Notes: a model not told the origin generated them from the sequence alone. Counted from the stretch's first letter, positions 25,658 through 33,947 are shown. The stretch: 64,000 nt of DNA from Paracoccaceae bacterium (GCA_021775315.1 JAJFIC010000018.1:1-64000), one strand, 5' to 3'. Numbers and translations: made by a program.

Positions 25658-26290
25658 CTAATTATCGGCCTGATCCGGCGTCACACCAACCCCTGTGGCG
25701 CGCTTGGTGATGGTGACACTTGGTTTGCAATTGTCCATACAGGCGTCGGTAAGCACTGGGTATTCCGTTGTTGCCCGGTCATCATCGCGGAAGAATTCAG
25801 TGTTCGGCAGCACGATGTCGGCCAGATTTTCGCGGTTCAGCACAAAGCTGGCGTCGTCAATCAGGTCGTTGGCGAATAACAGATAGGCGACGATCGCATA
25901 TGTTTCGTCTGCCCCAAGGCTGGCTGGCGCGTCAAACGGCATCGTGCGGTAAATGTAATCCCATGATGTCGAAAGATAGGGCCAGTACGAGCCGAGCGTT
26001 TTGAGCGGGCGGGCGTCTTGTAACGACCCTTGCCCCCCGGCAAGTGCGGGCCAGCGGTCGACGCCTTCGGCAAAATCCCCGTGGCAGGCTGCGCATTTTT
26101 CAGCGAATATAACCTCGCCGTCGGCCGCATTTCCGGACCCTTCCGGCAATCCCATACCGTCCGGTCGTACATCAGTATTCCACGCGGCCAGTTCCACAGG
26201 CAAAGCCGTGCGGCCTAGGCCCAATGGGTTGGCCTGAACATGAAATGTGAAGACCAGCGTTGCGATGAAAAGGCTAAGAAATCTCAACAT
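25658..26290 (-). CDS. soxD: cytochrome c SoxD, short one-heme form
   Basis: Electron-accepting subunit of the SoxCD sulfane dehydrogenase, periplasmic. Signal peptide MLRFLSLFIATLVFTFHVQA, then one c-type heme site C66-A-A-C69-H70 with a likely axial Met at 117 (RTMPFD). At 210 residues it is much shorter than the roughly 380-residue two-heme SoxD of Paracoccus; there is no second CxxCH, nor one in the 136 bases downstream. A Cys pair (DACMDNCK) lies near the C-terminus. The ATG at MLRFL overlaps the 3' end of soxC by 17 bases, which supports coupled translation; a longer in-frame upstream reading has no signal peptide at its start. Confidence 0.88.
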   Translation of the reverse strand: MLRFLSLFIATLVFTFHVQANPLGLGRTALPVELAAWNTDVRPDGMGLPEGSGNAADGEVIFAEKCAACHGDFAEGVDRWPALAGGQGSLQDARPLKTLGSYWPYLSTSWDYIYRTMPFDAPASLGADETYAIVAYLLFANDLIDDASFVLNRENLADIVLPNTEFFRDDDRATTEYPVLTDACMDNCKPSVTITKRATGVGVTPDQADN

Positions 26291-27548
26291 TCTCGACCTC
26301 GCCGCTTTGGTTGACATGCCATGTCTGGATACCGTTATTGTGGTAGACCGAGTTTTCGCCGCGGAATTCACGCAGCGCCGCCTTGGTCGGCTGCACATAT
26401 CCTGTGCTGTCATGGGCGCGGGATTGCAGCAGCATTTCGCCGCCGTCCCAGACGAAATCAAAATAAAACCGATGCAGTGATTTATTCAGGCTTGGGCCAT
26501 CTATCCGTGCCAGATGCCAGTTTTTACCGCCATCGAGCGTAACATCGACGCGCGGGATAGTGCCGTGGCCCGACCACGCAAGCCCGGTCAGCACCATTGC
26601 GCCGGGGCCGTGGGTGATCGGCGCTTGCGGCGACGGGTTGGTGATAACAGATTTCGCGTCCATCACCCAAGTGAACCGTCGCGCGGTGCCATCAGCCATC
26701 AGATCGGTGTATTTTGAGGTTTCTTCACGGTGATGCCAGGGCTGGTCGCCAACCTCAAGCCGACGCAGCCATTTGAGCCACATATTGCCTTCCCAACCGG
26801 GCAGCACCAACCGCAAGGGATAGCCGTTTTCGGGCCTCAGCGCCTCGCCGTTTTGCGCGAAAGCCACAAGACAATCGTCCAGCGCCTTTTCCATCGGGAT
26901 CGACCGGGTCATTGCCGCCGCGTCGCCACCTTCGGCCAGCAGCCATTTGCCGTCAGGCTTGATCCCAGCCTCGGCCAAGATCAGCCGCAAAGGGATGCCG
27001 GTATACATGACGTTGTGGATCATGCCGTGGGTGTATTGTACGCCGTTCAGTTGCGGACCGCGCCATTCCATGCCGCTATTGGCGGTGCATTCCATGAAAT
27101 AAACGTGGTTTTCACGTGGAAACCGCATCAGATCATCCAACGTGAAAACCAACTCGCGTTCGACCAGACCATGCACCATCAACCGGTGTAGGCTGGGATC
27201 AATCTCGGCCACGCCGGAATGATGGCGTTCAAAACACAAACCGTTTGGTGTGATGATACCGTCAAGCTGATGCAGCGGTGTGAAATTGATCGAGGATTTC
27301 GTTTCCGCCGTCAGCCACGGTACATTGCGGCGTTTGACATGCGCCTCAAACGGGCTTGGCTGGCCATAGGCGACCTCATCCACACCGGGGCCAAGGGTAC
27401 TGCGCCACGGCTGAATTTCGGTGATCGCTGGGTCTGGCGTGCCTTCACCCCCGGCAATTGCCTTGCCCGCAGCAACCCCGCCAACCGCTGCCAGACTGCC
27501 TTGCAAAAAGGCGCGGCGGGCAGAAAGGGTTTTGTCACTCTCAGACAT
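26274..27548 (-). CDS. soxC: sulfane dehydrogenase molybdoprotein subunit
   Basis: 424-residue molybdenum-cofactor protein of the sulfite-oxidase family that, with SoxD, oxidises the sulfane sulfur bound to SoxY. Tat signal peptide with twin arginines (ARRAFLQGSLAAVGGV, residues 10-25). The molybdenum-ligand cysteine is C154 in VYFMECTANSGMEWRG, and the dimerisation domain follows in the C-terminal third (PRVDVTLDGGKNW). Lies nine bases after soxB and overlaps soxD. The presence of soxCD predicts complete oxidation of thiosulfate to sulfate without stored sulfur globules. Confidence 0.96.
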   Translation of the reverse strand: MSESDKTLSARRAFLQGSLAAVGGVAAGKAIAGGEGTPDPAITEIQPWRSTLGPGVDEVAYGQPSPFEAHVKRRNVPWLTAETKSSINFTPLHQLDGIITPNGLCFERHHSGVAEIDPSLHRLMVHGLVERELVFTLDDLMRFPRENHVYFMECTANSGMEWRGPQLNGVQYTHGMIHNVMYTGIPLRLILAEAGIKPDGKWLLAEGGDAAAMTRSIPMEKALDDCLVAFAQNGEALRPENGYPLRLVLPGWEGNMWLKWLRRLEVGDQPWHHREETSKYTDLMADGTARRFTWVMDAKSVITNPSPQAPITHGPGAMVLTGLAWSGHGTIPRVDVTLDGGKNWHLARIDGPSLNKSLHRFYFDFVWDGGEMLLQSRAHDSTGYVQPTKAALREFRGENSVYHNNGIQTWHVNQSGEVENVEIS

Positions 27549-27557
27549 CAGGTGACA

Positions 27558-29255
27558 TCATGTGCCGGTTATATTGACCGAGTTATTCGGTTCAACCGTG
27601 ACCGTGCCTTTGCGCCGGATATAGCTTTCAACCACATCCCAGATTTGCGGCCCTTCGGTGCCTTCATTGACGCTGGCCCATCCTGCAACGATATAGGTTT
27701 TCGCCGGATCAATCGCTTCGCCGGTTTTCAGCAGCGTCATGTTGGATGCCCGCCCGCCCATCGGTTTTGAGACGTCAAAGTCAAAGCCCATGCCACCGAT
27801 CCGCACCATATCGCCACCCTGTTGCAGATAAGGATCCGGGTTGAACAGGTTGTCACCGACGTCTTCCAAAATTACGTTGATGAACTCACCCGTCATTTCG
27901 GTGCGGTAGGATTGGCCATAAGTCATCGAGGTGACGCCAAAAATGTCTTCACGCGTGATGTCCTGGCCTGGCAGCACGGATGGTCCCCAACGCACGCCGG
28001 GCGACATTGAAATGTCGGCGTCACGCTCTTCAATCAGGGCGTCGCAGATCAAATCATCCCAAGTGCCGTTAAAGTTGCCGCGACGATATAGCAGGCTGTC
28101 AGTCTGGCCGATCACTTCGGTCAACTGGTCAAGATAGGGCGCACGTTGCTCGTCAATCACCGCCGTCACCGCTGCATCAGGCGCAATCACATCCGAAAAG
28201 ATCGGGATCAGTTTGTGGCGAAAACCCATCATACGCCCGTCACGCACATCCAGATCGACCCGCGAAACGAATTTACCGTTCGAGCCTGACGCGATGATGA
28301 TCGTCTCGCCCACCAGCACCGGTTCTGGCAGCGCATCATGCGTGTGGCCCGACAGGATCACGTCGATTCCAGACACCTGCGCCGCCATTTTCTTGTCGAC
28401 GTCAAAACCGTTATGGGACAGCAGAACCACCAGCTCGGCCCCTTTGGCGCGGACTTCAGCAACCATTTCAGCCATGCGATCCTGACGGATGCCAAATGAA
28501 TATTCCGGGAACATCCAGCGCGGATTGGCAATTGGCATATAAGGGAAAGCCTGCCCAATCACGGCGATGTTGACGCCACCGCGTTCAAACATTTTGTAAG
28601 GTTCGACCAGTTCGCTGGGCTCATCCCATTCGGCGTCGAAAATATTGGCGCCAAGGGCGACGAAAGGCAGGTCGTCGATAATGTTTTGCACCCGTTCGCT
28701 GCCAAGCGTGAATTCCCAGTGAAAGGTCATGGCGTCGGGTTTCAACGTGTTCATCACGTTGACCATGTCCTGACCTTCGGTGTGATAACAGGTGTAAGAC
28801 CCGTGCCAGGTATCCCCACCATCCAGCAGCAGGGCGTCGGGCCGTTCAGCCCGGATGGAATTGACCACGGTCGAAATGCGATCCAGCCCGCCCATCCGGC
28901 CATAGGTTTTCGCCAGCGCGCCAAAGTCATCGTGGCTAAGCGCGTAGGCCGAGGCGGAACCGTCATCAATCCCATATAATTTGCGATAGTCCGCACCCGT
29001 GACATGCGGCACATGCCCTTTGGCAGCACCTACACCGAGGTTAATTTCGGGCTCGCGGAAATAAATCGGGTTCAGTTGGCCGTGAATATCGGTGATATGG
29101 ATCAGCGAGACATTGCCAAACGTGTCAAATTCCAACAGCTTTTCCTGCGTCATGCTTTGCTGGGCGGCCAGTCTGGACCATTTGCCAAAGCCAGAAGCGC
29201 CATAGATGGCCGAAGTTGCCATTGAGGCTTGCAAAAAATCACGCCGGGAAATCAT
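27558..29255 (-). CDS. soxB: thiosulfohydrolase SoxB
   Basis: Dimanganese hydrolase that releases sulfate from the SoxY-bound intermediate; 565 residues, normal length. Tat signal MISRRDFLQASMATSAIYG. Metal-binding and catalytic motifs of the 5'-nucleotidase superfamily: ITDIHGQLNP (D56, H58), LLLDGGDTWHGS, LSHNGFDVDKKM and ILSGHTHDALPEP; the C-terminal nucleotidase-type domain is also present. Start chosen at MISRRDF, which gives a proper Tat peptide and has AGGAG seven bases upstream. It is separated from soxA by a strong hairpin with a T-run in the transcript. Confidence 0.96.
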   Translation of the reverse strand: MISRRDFLQASMATSAIYGASGFGKWSRLAAQQSMTQEKLLEFDTFGNVSLIHITDIHGQLNPIYFREPEINLGVGAAKGHVPHVTGADYRKLYGIDDGSASAYALSHDDFGALAKTYGRMGGLDRISTVVNSIRAERPDALLLDGGDTWHGSYTCYHTEGQDMVNVMNTLKPDAMTFHWEFTLGSERVQNIIDDLPFVALGANIFDAEWDEPSELVEPYKMFERGGVNIAVIGQAFPYMPIANPRWMFPEYSFGIRQDRMAEMVAEVRAKGAELVVLLSHNGFDVDKKMAAQVSGIDVILSGHTHDALPEPVLVGETIIIASGSNGKFVSRVDLDVRDGRMMGFRHKLIPIFSDVIAPDAAVTAVIDEQRAPYLDQLTEVIGQTDSLLYRRGNFNGTWDDLICDALIEERDADISMSPGVRWGPSVLPGQDITREDIFGVTSMTYGQSYRTEMTGEFINVILEDVGDNLFNPDPYLQQGGDMVRIGGMGFDFDVSKPMGGRASNMTLLKTGEAIDPAKTYIVAGWASVNEGTEGPQIWDVVESYIRRKGTVTVEPNNSVNITGT

Positions 29256-29304
29256 GTCTTGTCTCCTGTCAAACGGCACGCATTCGTCGCGCCGGATCAA
29301 AAAA

Positions 29305-29330
29305 GCCCTCCCCTTACCCTAGGGGAGGGC
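29305..29330 (-). terminator. rho-independent-type hairpin between soxA and soxB
   Basis: A perfect 10-base-pair stem (GCCCTCCCCT with AGGGGAGGGC) around a six-base loop, followed on the minus strand by a run of six T residues. It lies after soxA and before soxB within one same-direction cluster. It should end a share of transcripts after soxXYZA and so raise the dose of the SoxYZ and SoxAX proteins above SoxBCD. Read on the plus strand it lacks a good T-run. Confidence 0.8.
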
Positions 29331-29358
29331 CTTGTTCTTTTAACTGGTTAAGTCGCCA

Positions 29359-30207
29359 TCAGTTGCGAACGGACGGGCCTTCGATAACCAGACCGTTGCC
29401 GCGTGAAGCTACATAAAGCTCAAGCGCGCGGAACTCGTCAGAACCTTCTTTGAAAGGTGTCGCACGAATATTTTTCATGCAGCCTTTAAAGCGGCCGTGA
29501 ACCGAATTCAGCTTGGCGTTTTTCAACCGATATGCCGGAAACCCGTTGATCTGGCCCTGCGACAGGTGATCCGCACGGATCATCACGCCGTAATTGTCTT
29601 CGTGACAATTGGAGCAGGCCATGTCGAGCTGACCAACACGGGTATAGTAAATCTCTTTACCTTTTTCGTACATGTCAGCCACGGGGCCGTCAGTTTTTAC
29701 GTTGACCACATCACCGCGTGATTGCAGCGAAATCAAGGCTGTCATGCCCGTCATCTGTCCACCGCTCCATTTCCATGGCTCGGCACCCATGTGTTTTACA
29801 CGGCTTTCGTTGATGTAATCCTCAAGCGTGTAAAGTTTGCCTGCTTCGTCATTCCACTTTGGCATGGTTGCGCGCAGTCCGGCAAAGCTTTCGGGTTCGC
29901 CGTGGCAATCCGCACAGGATTTTCCGGCACTGCCTTCTGGTGTTGACCATGCTTCCCAAGCCTGATCGACAAAGATCATACCCGGATTGTCAAAGTCGTC
30001 CATTTGCATGGCTTGCGTTTCAGTTGAGCGAAACACCCAGCCGGAAAATAGTTCCGGCAGGGGGGACCCTGCTGGTGCTGCCGCGCGAACCGGAAGGGTG
30101 ATTTCACCGTTCACAGTCAGCGTTGCATCCTCGCCCGCATGTGCCGCAAAGCCAAGCGACAGGGCAAGAATTCCACCGGTAATAATTGATTTTGTTATTG
30201 TTTTCAT
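29359..30207 (-). CDS. soxA: diheme cytochrome c SoxA
   Basis: 282-residue periplasmic cytochrome that with SoxX joins thiosulfate to the SoxY cysteine. Signal peptide to about residue 24 (LSLGFAAHAG). Two heme sites, C98-A-D-C101-H102 and C198-S-N-C201-H202, and the conserved active-site cysteine C243 in RFKGCMKNIRATPF that ligates the second heme as a persulfide in known SoxA. Of the two-heme type. Ends just before the internal hairpin; 31 bases separate it from soxZ. Confidence 0.96.
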   Translation of the reverse strand: MKTITKSIITGGILALSLGFAAHAGEDATLTVNGEITLPVRAAAPAGSPLPELFSGWVFRSTETQAMQMDDFDNPGMIFVDQAWEAWSTPEGSAGKSCADCHGEPESFAGLRATMPKWNDEAGKLYTLEDYINESRVKHMGAEPWKWSGGQMTGMTALISLQSRGDVVNVKTDGPVADMYEKGKEIYYTRVGQLDMACSNCHEDNYGVMIRADHLSQGQINGFPAYRLKNAKLNSVHGRFKGCMKNIRATPFKEGSDEFRALELYVASRGNGLVIEGPSVRN

Positions 30208-30238
30208 GGCTTAAACTCCCTGAGTTATTATTGTTGTT

Positions 30239-30565
30239 TTAGCCAACAGCAATTGATTTGCTGGTTTCGTAGACGGACCCGTCATCGTCTGTCCATTTGA
30301 ATGCCAGTTCGCCGTCGCCGTCGATCTGCATCTGGAATTCAAAGAACGGGTTTGTCGAAACCGCGGGTTCCACGTCAACAGTGATGACAGGGGCGCCGTT
30401 AAAGGTGACTTCAAACTTGTTGATGATCTTGCGCGGAATCTTTTCGCCCGCTTTGTCCTTGCGCTGACCCGATTCCATCTTGTGATTGATCAAGGTCTTA
30501 ACGGGAAAGACTTCGCCCGCAGCAATGGTTTTTGGAACTTTTACGCGTGGTTTAATTTTAGCCAT
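30239..30565 (-). CDS. soxZ: sulfur carrier complex subunit SoxZ
   Basis: 108-residue SoxZ, the partner that binds SoxY and is carried with it to the periplasm; it has no signal peptide of its own, as expected. Recognisable SoxZ blocks: PRVKVPKTIAAGEVFPVKTLINHKM split over residues 6-30, GAPVITVDVEPAVSTNPFFE, and the end segment FKWTDDDGSVYE. Lies 24 bases after soxY in the conserved soxX-Y-Z-A order. Confidence 0.96.
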   Translation of the reverse strand: MAKIKPRVKVPKTIAAGEVFPVKTLINHKMESGQRKDKAGEKIPRKIINKFEVTFNGAPVITVDVEPAVSTNPFFEFQMQIDGDGELAFKWTDDDGSVYETSKSIAVG

Positions 30566-30589
30566 TTTCGATTCTCCAAATTTGCTGGT

Positions 30590-31015
30590 TCAGCCGCCGC
30601 AGCCGCCGATTGTGACTTTGACCGCGCGCGCTGTCTTAACGAACGAGCCGTCAGCCATTTGCGCAACGGCGATCACGTTCTGCGTTCCGGCAAGCCGGAT
30701 GCGGGTCGCCACCATGGGTTCAGCCCCGGCACCAAAATGCGCGACCGCGACACGTGGTGTAGGATTGCCGTCAGCGATCAGGATGACACTTGTCGCCCCG
30801 GGTGCTGAAATCGCGATTGGCACAGTATTGCCGTTTTCCGCGATTTCCGGTGTGGTCAGCTCAATGGAGCCTTCGCCAGCGGTCGCGCCGCCGGTAAAGG
30901 CCGCGATTTCTGCTGTAGAAGCGTCAGATGCAGCAAATGCAAAGCTGACAGGAAGAAGCGTTACCGAAACAGCAGCGCCGCCTAGGGCCAGTGCTTGTCG
31001 TCTGGACAGGTTCAT
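30590..31015 (-). CDS. soxY: sulfur carrier protein SoxY
   Basis: 141-residue SoxY, which carries the sulfur substrate covalently on its C-terminal cysteine during thiosulfate oxidation. Tat signal SRRQALALGGAAVSVTLLPV and the diagnostic C-terminus VKVTIGGCGG with C139 on a flexible arm. SoxZ, its partner, follows directly. Nothing unusual in length or motif. Confidence 0.97.
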   Translation of the reverse strand: MNLSRRQALALGGAAVSVTLLPVSFAFAASDASTAEIAAFTGGATAGEGSIELTTPEIAENGNTVPIAISAPGATSVILIADGNPTPRVAVAHFGAGAEPMVATRIRLAGTQNVIAVAQMADGSFVKTARAVKVTIGGCGG

Positions 31016-31027
31016 CGATGTCTCCTG

Positions 31028-31486
31028 TTATTCTTTCAAGGTTGTCAAATAGGCCAGCACGTCTTCGACTTGCTGTGCCGTCAGAATGGATTTGCCGGTG
31101 AATTTCTTCAAAGGACGAACGCCATTCTCGGTGCGATAGAATGAGGGCATGATCGTGCCGTCAAACGTGTTTTTGGAATTGACCAGGATGCCGCGCAATT
31201 GCGCTTCTTCCCAGCGGCTGGCAGCGCCATCCAAGGCAGGGCCAACTTCGCCGTGAAACGATTGTTCGGGCATGTCTGAATTCACGTGGCATGCCAGGCA
31301 ATTGCCCAATTTTCGGCTTGCGAAAACCTTGCGCCCGTTCGCCGCGTCACCCGCGACCCCGGTCAAAGATGCGGCAACAGCCCCATCGGCAAACACGACA
31401 TCACTGGGGCCGACATCCGCCGCAAATGCGAACGAGGTCATGGCCAAAAGTGCTGTCGGAATAAGTGCCAGTTTGTATGGCTTCAT
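31028..31486 (-). CDS. soxX: cytochrome c SoxX
   Basis: 152-residue single-heme cytochrome, partner of SoxA. Signal peptide to about residue 23 (LLAMTSFAFAAD), heme site C63-L-A-C66-H67 and a likely axial methionine in GTIMPSFYR. First gene after the soxW-soxX gap of 105 bases, which probably holds a SoxR-controlled promoter as reported for Paracoccus. An AGGGAGGAA-type site lies just before the ATG. Confidence 0.95.
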   Translation of the reverse strand: MKPYKLALIPTALLAMTSFAFAADVGPSDVVFADGAVAASLTGVAGDAANGRKVFASRKLGNCLACHVNSDMPEQSFHGEVGPALDGAASRWEEAQLRGILVNSKNTFDGTIMPSFYRTENGVRPLKKFTGKSILTAQQVEDVLAYLTTLKE

Positions 31487-31591
31487 TGATTCCTCCCTGA
31501 GTTATATTCGATCAACTCTATGTGAGAATCCGTTTTAACACAACTTTAAATTCATATGCTTGCATACGAGTGGATGCAGAAGCCCCCCAAA
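31487..31591 (-). promoter_or_regulatory. soxW-soxX intergenic region, candidate SoxR operator
   Basis: A 105-base AT-rich gap inside the minus-strand sox cluster. It contains a small palindrome, TATGC-TT-GCATA, at 31555-31566, close to where a soxX promoter would lie. In Paracoccus pantotrophus the gap between soxW and soxX carries a SoxR-controlled promoter. The assignment here is by position and symmetry only; I cannot verify binding, and no clear -35/-10 pair stands out. Confidence 0.4.
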
Positions 31592-32164
31592 TTATTCGCT
31601 TGCTGCACGTCGTTCTTGGATCTTGCGGGCATGGTATTTTTGAAAATGTTCATCAGTTTCATAGCCTTTGGCCAGAACCCATTCCAATAAATCAAGCGTG
31701 GTGCCCTTGCCGAATGCACCGGGCATTGTGGCGACTGCACCGCGGGCTGCGTGGCCGGATTCCGGCGCGACCTCTGGCATAAATAGAATCGTCGGGGTGA
31801 AAAACACGCCCCAGCGGTTGGCCATTTGTTTTTCCGTCAAGTTCGTGCCGTCGAAATCTGTGACCTCTTCATCGCCGAAAAGGTTCATCTGAACGACAAA
31901 GAATTTTTCATGCAGCAAGCTGTTGATTTCAGAGATTGGAAAAACCTCGTTATGCATCTTGGTGCAATAAATGCAGCCCCGTTGTTCAAAGATTAGGACC
32001 AGACGTTTGTTTTCGGCATTGGCGTCGGCCAAATCCTCGGTCAAATCCTTGAACGTGATACGCAGCCAATCGGGCTTGTGCAGGCCGTCTTCACCCATTT
32101 CGACCGACTGGGCCGGAAGTGCAAACAGAATAAGGGTCGTCAGGATCGCTAACAGGCGGGTCAT
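31592..32164 (-). CDS. soxW: periplasmic thioredoxin SoxW
   Basis: 190-residue secreted thioredoxin that takes electrons from SoxV. Signal peptide MTRLLAILTTLILFALPAQS, signature DGLHKPDW, redox motif C64-I-Y-C67 and the cis-proline region FFTPTILFMP. I use the ATG that gives a signal peptide, with AGGAG upstream; a longer in-frame reading overlaps the end of soxV and is unlikely. In the normal position between soxV and soxX. Two further paralogues lie beyond soxD. Confidence 0.92.
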   Translation of the reverse strand: MTRLLAILTTLILFALPAQSVEMGEDGLHKPDWLRITFKDLTEDLADANAENKRLVLIFEQRGCIYCTKMHNEVFPISEINSLLHEKFFVVQMNLFGDEEVTDFDGTNLTEKQMANRWGVFFTPTILFMPEVAPESGHAARGAVATMPGAFGKGTTLDLLEWVLAKGYETDEHFQKYHARKIQERRAASE

Positions 32165-32199
32165 TATAGGCTCCTTTGGCGGGGTCTTGATTGAAGGGG

Positions 32200-32937
32200 T
32201 TATTTCAGGGTGCCGGTCCAGTCGAAATTGTTGATCATGAACGCGGCAATATAAGAAACGGAATTTGTGGCGATCAGGATGGCAAACACAATCAGCAGCG
32301 CGCCCATGACTTTTTCCACATGGCCCAGATATTTGCGATTGCGCTGCATCCACATCAAAAACGGCGTGGCAAAGAACGAGGCGATGACAAAGGGCAGCGT
32401 CATGGACAATCCGTATACCATCAACAACGAGCCACCCTTTAACAGGCTGTCCTGACTGCTGGCGATCATCAAAATTGCCGCCAATGCCGGGCCGACGCAG
32501 GGTGTCCAACCAAAGCCAAAGGCAAGGCCCATCAGGTAGGCCCCAATGATCGTCGTGGGCGGCGTATCTGTTTCAATCCGGGCTTCGCGGTACAAAAGCG
32601 GAATGCGCAGAATGCCCAGGAAATGCAGGCCGAAAACAAACAGCAGGGCCGCCGCCACATAAGACAGGGGATCCATCCAACTGCGAAAGGCCTGACCCAA
32701 AGCTGTGGCACCAAGGCCAAGCAGTACAAAGATTGTGGTCACGCCAAGCGCAAAGGATATGGCCGAGATTACAAGCCGCCGCTGCGCCCCCGGCGCAATC
32801 CCGTCCTCGCGCAGTTCGGACATCGAAATGCCCGCCATATAGCAAAAATAGAACGGCACCAGCGGCAGAATGCAGGGCGACAGAAAAGACAAAATTCCGG
32901 CCAGCGCGGCCCCACCATATGAAATATCAAAGAGCAT
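32200..32937 (-). CDS. soxV: CcdA/DsbD-type thiol electron transporter SoxV
   Basis: 245-residue membrane protein with about six transmembrane segments that carries reducing power from cytosolic thioredoxin to SoxW and SoxS. The two membrane cysteines of the CcdA family are visible in FLSPCILPLVPFYFCY and GFGWTPCVGPAL. Start at MLFDISYGG, with AAGGAA a few bases upstream; the longer frame overlaps soxS on the other strand. First gene of the minus-strand sox operon, divergent from soxS across 75 bases. Confidence 0.92.
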   Translation of the reverse strand: MLFDISYGGAALAGILSFLSPCILPLVPFYFCYMAGISMSELREDGIAPGAQRRLVISAISFALGVTTIFVLLGLGATALGQAFRSWMDPLSYVAAALLFVFGLHFLGILRIPLLYREARIETDTPPTTIIGAYLMGLAFGFGWTPCVGPALAAILMIASSQDSLLKGGSLLMVYGLSMTLPFVIASFFATPFLMWMQRNRKYLGHVEKVMGALLIVFAILIATNSVSYIAAFMINNFDWTGTLK

Positions 32938-33012
32938 CGGGATTCCTTGCGTTGATCCGGCAAACATAGTAGAATTTGAATGTATTGCAATCAGAACGTC
33001 GGAGACGCCTTT
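32938..33012. promoter_or_regulatory. soxV-soxS divergent promoter region
   Basis: Only 75 bases separate the divergent start codons of soxV and soxS, so promoters and any SoxR site overlap here. An 8-base palindrome, ATTGCAAT, sits at 32984-32991 in an AT-rich patch. The soxW-soxX gap has a similar TTGCA-centred element. In Paracoccus this gap is a SoxR target; here it is inferred from position. Confidence 0.4.
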
Positions 33013-33387
33013 ATGATACGCATGTTTACAGCACTCGCAGTGTTGTGCCTGGCGTTGGTTCAGACCCCGGCCGGAATGGCTGAAACACGGCTTGTGATGT
33101 TTGAAGAACAAGGCTGTGTCTGGTGTGAAACCTGGCGTGAACAAGTTGGTGATGTGTATCCGATTACGGCAGAAGGCAAGCGCGCACCTTTGCTGGTTCT
33201 GGACATCCATGATCCTTTGCCGGGTCATCTGAACTTTCACGGTGACGCACATTATACGCCGACTTTTGTTCTGATGCAGGATGGTACCGAGGTGGACCGG
33301 ATCATTGGTTATCCCGGCGAAGCCTTCTTTTGGGGGTTGCTGGAACGGATGCTGGCCGACCTTGATAAAACGGGTTCCAAGTCCTGA
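33013..33387 (+). CDS. soxS: periplasmic thioredoxin-like SoxS
   Basis: 124-residue small thioredoxin-fold protein; in Paracoccus SoxS is needed to reactivate SoxY. Signal peptide MIRMFTALAVLCLALVQTPAGMA, redox motif C35-V-W-C38, then TPTFVLMQDGTEV with the cis-proline. ATG chosen because GGAGAC lies eight bases upstream and it begins the signal peptide; an earlier in-frame ATG adds 11 unrelated residues. Divergent from soxV and upstream of soxR. Confidence 0.9.
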   Translation: MIRMFTALAVLCLALVQTPAGMAETRLVMFEEQGCVWCETWREQVGDVYPITAEGKRAPLLVLDIHDPLPGHLNFHGDAHYTPTFVLMQDGTEVDRIIGYPGEAFFWGLLERMLADLDKTGSKS

Positions 33388-33471
33388 CCGATCAAGCGCG
33401 CGCCTTAATCGGATTATGTGGGCCTTTTTGTTGATAAACCCTGCCGGTTATGGCACTTGTTGTAGCTAGAT

Positions 33472-33502
33472 GATGGGGCGGCACCAAATCAATTGCCCCA
33501 TC
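33472..33502. promoter_or_regulatory. inverted repeat upstream of soxR
   Basis: Perfect 8-base arms GATGGGGC (33472-33479) and GCCCCATC (33495-33502) with a 15-base spacer, in the 183-base gap between soxS and soxR. It could be an operator for a dimeric regulator or a hairpin in the soxS-soxR transcript. There is no T-run after it, so it is not a clear terminator. Confidence 0.4.
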
Positions 33503-33570
33503 CGTAGGGGTATAACGCGAAGCCACGACAAAACGCCGTGGGTTCAGAGCAGAATTGACGAGGCCTGACA

Positions 33571-33936
33571 ATGGCATTGCCTGAATTCGACAATGGTCTC
33601 GACGACGTTCAGATGAATCTGATGATTGAAAAGGCGATGTCTGCAGCCGATTTCCTGAAGGCGCTGGCGCATGAGGGGCGGTTGCTGATCCTGTGTCACT
33701 TGGCGTCTGGCGAAAAATCCGTGACCGATCTTGAGCAGTTACTGCATTATCGACAGGCCGCTGTATCGCAACAACTTGCGCGGTTGCGGCTTGAAGGTCT
33801 GGTGAAATATCGGCGGGACGGCAAAACCATCTTTTATTCGCTGGTCGACGAGAAATCGCGCAAAATTATTGAATTGGTTTACGATCTGTTTTGTCACGTT
33901 GATGAACCAGCCGGGAAAATTACCGACAACAAGTAG
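33571..33936 (+). CDS. soxR: ArsR-family sulfane-sulfur-responsive repressor SoxR
   Basis: 121-residue ArsR-type repressor. Winged HTH at about residues 25-92 (FLKALAHEGRLLILCHL, YRQAAVSQQLARLRLEGLV, RRDGKTIFYSL). Two cysteines, C42 and C108, match the positions of the sensing pair in SqrR/BigR-type regulators, which form a sulfur bridge when sulfane sulfur is present and then leave the DNA. It should repress the divergent sox operons in the absence of thiosulfate. It lies 183 bases after soxS, in a gap with an inverted repeat, and 11 bases before soxT. Confidence 0.92.
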   Translation: MALPEFDNGLDDVQMNLMIEKAMSAADFLKALAHEGRLLILCHLASGEKSVTDLEQLLHYRQAAVSQQLARLRLEGLVKYRRDGKTIFYSLVDEKSRKIIELVYDLFCHVDEPAGKITDNK

Positions 33937-33947
33937 CGAGGGACTGA

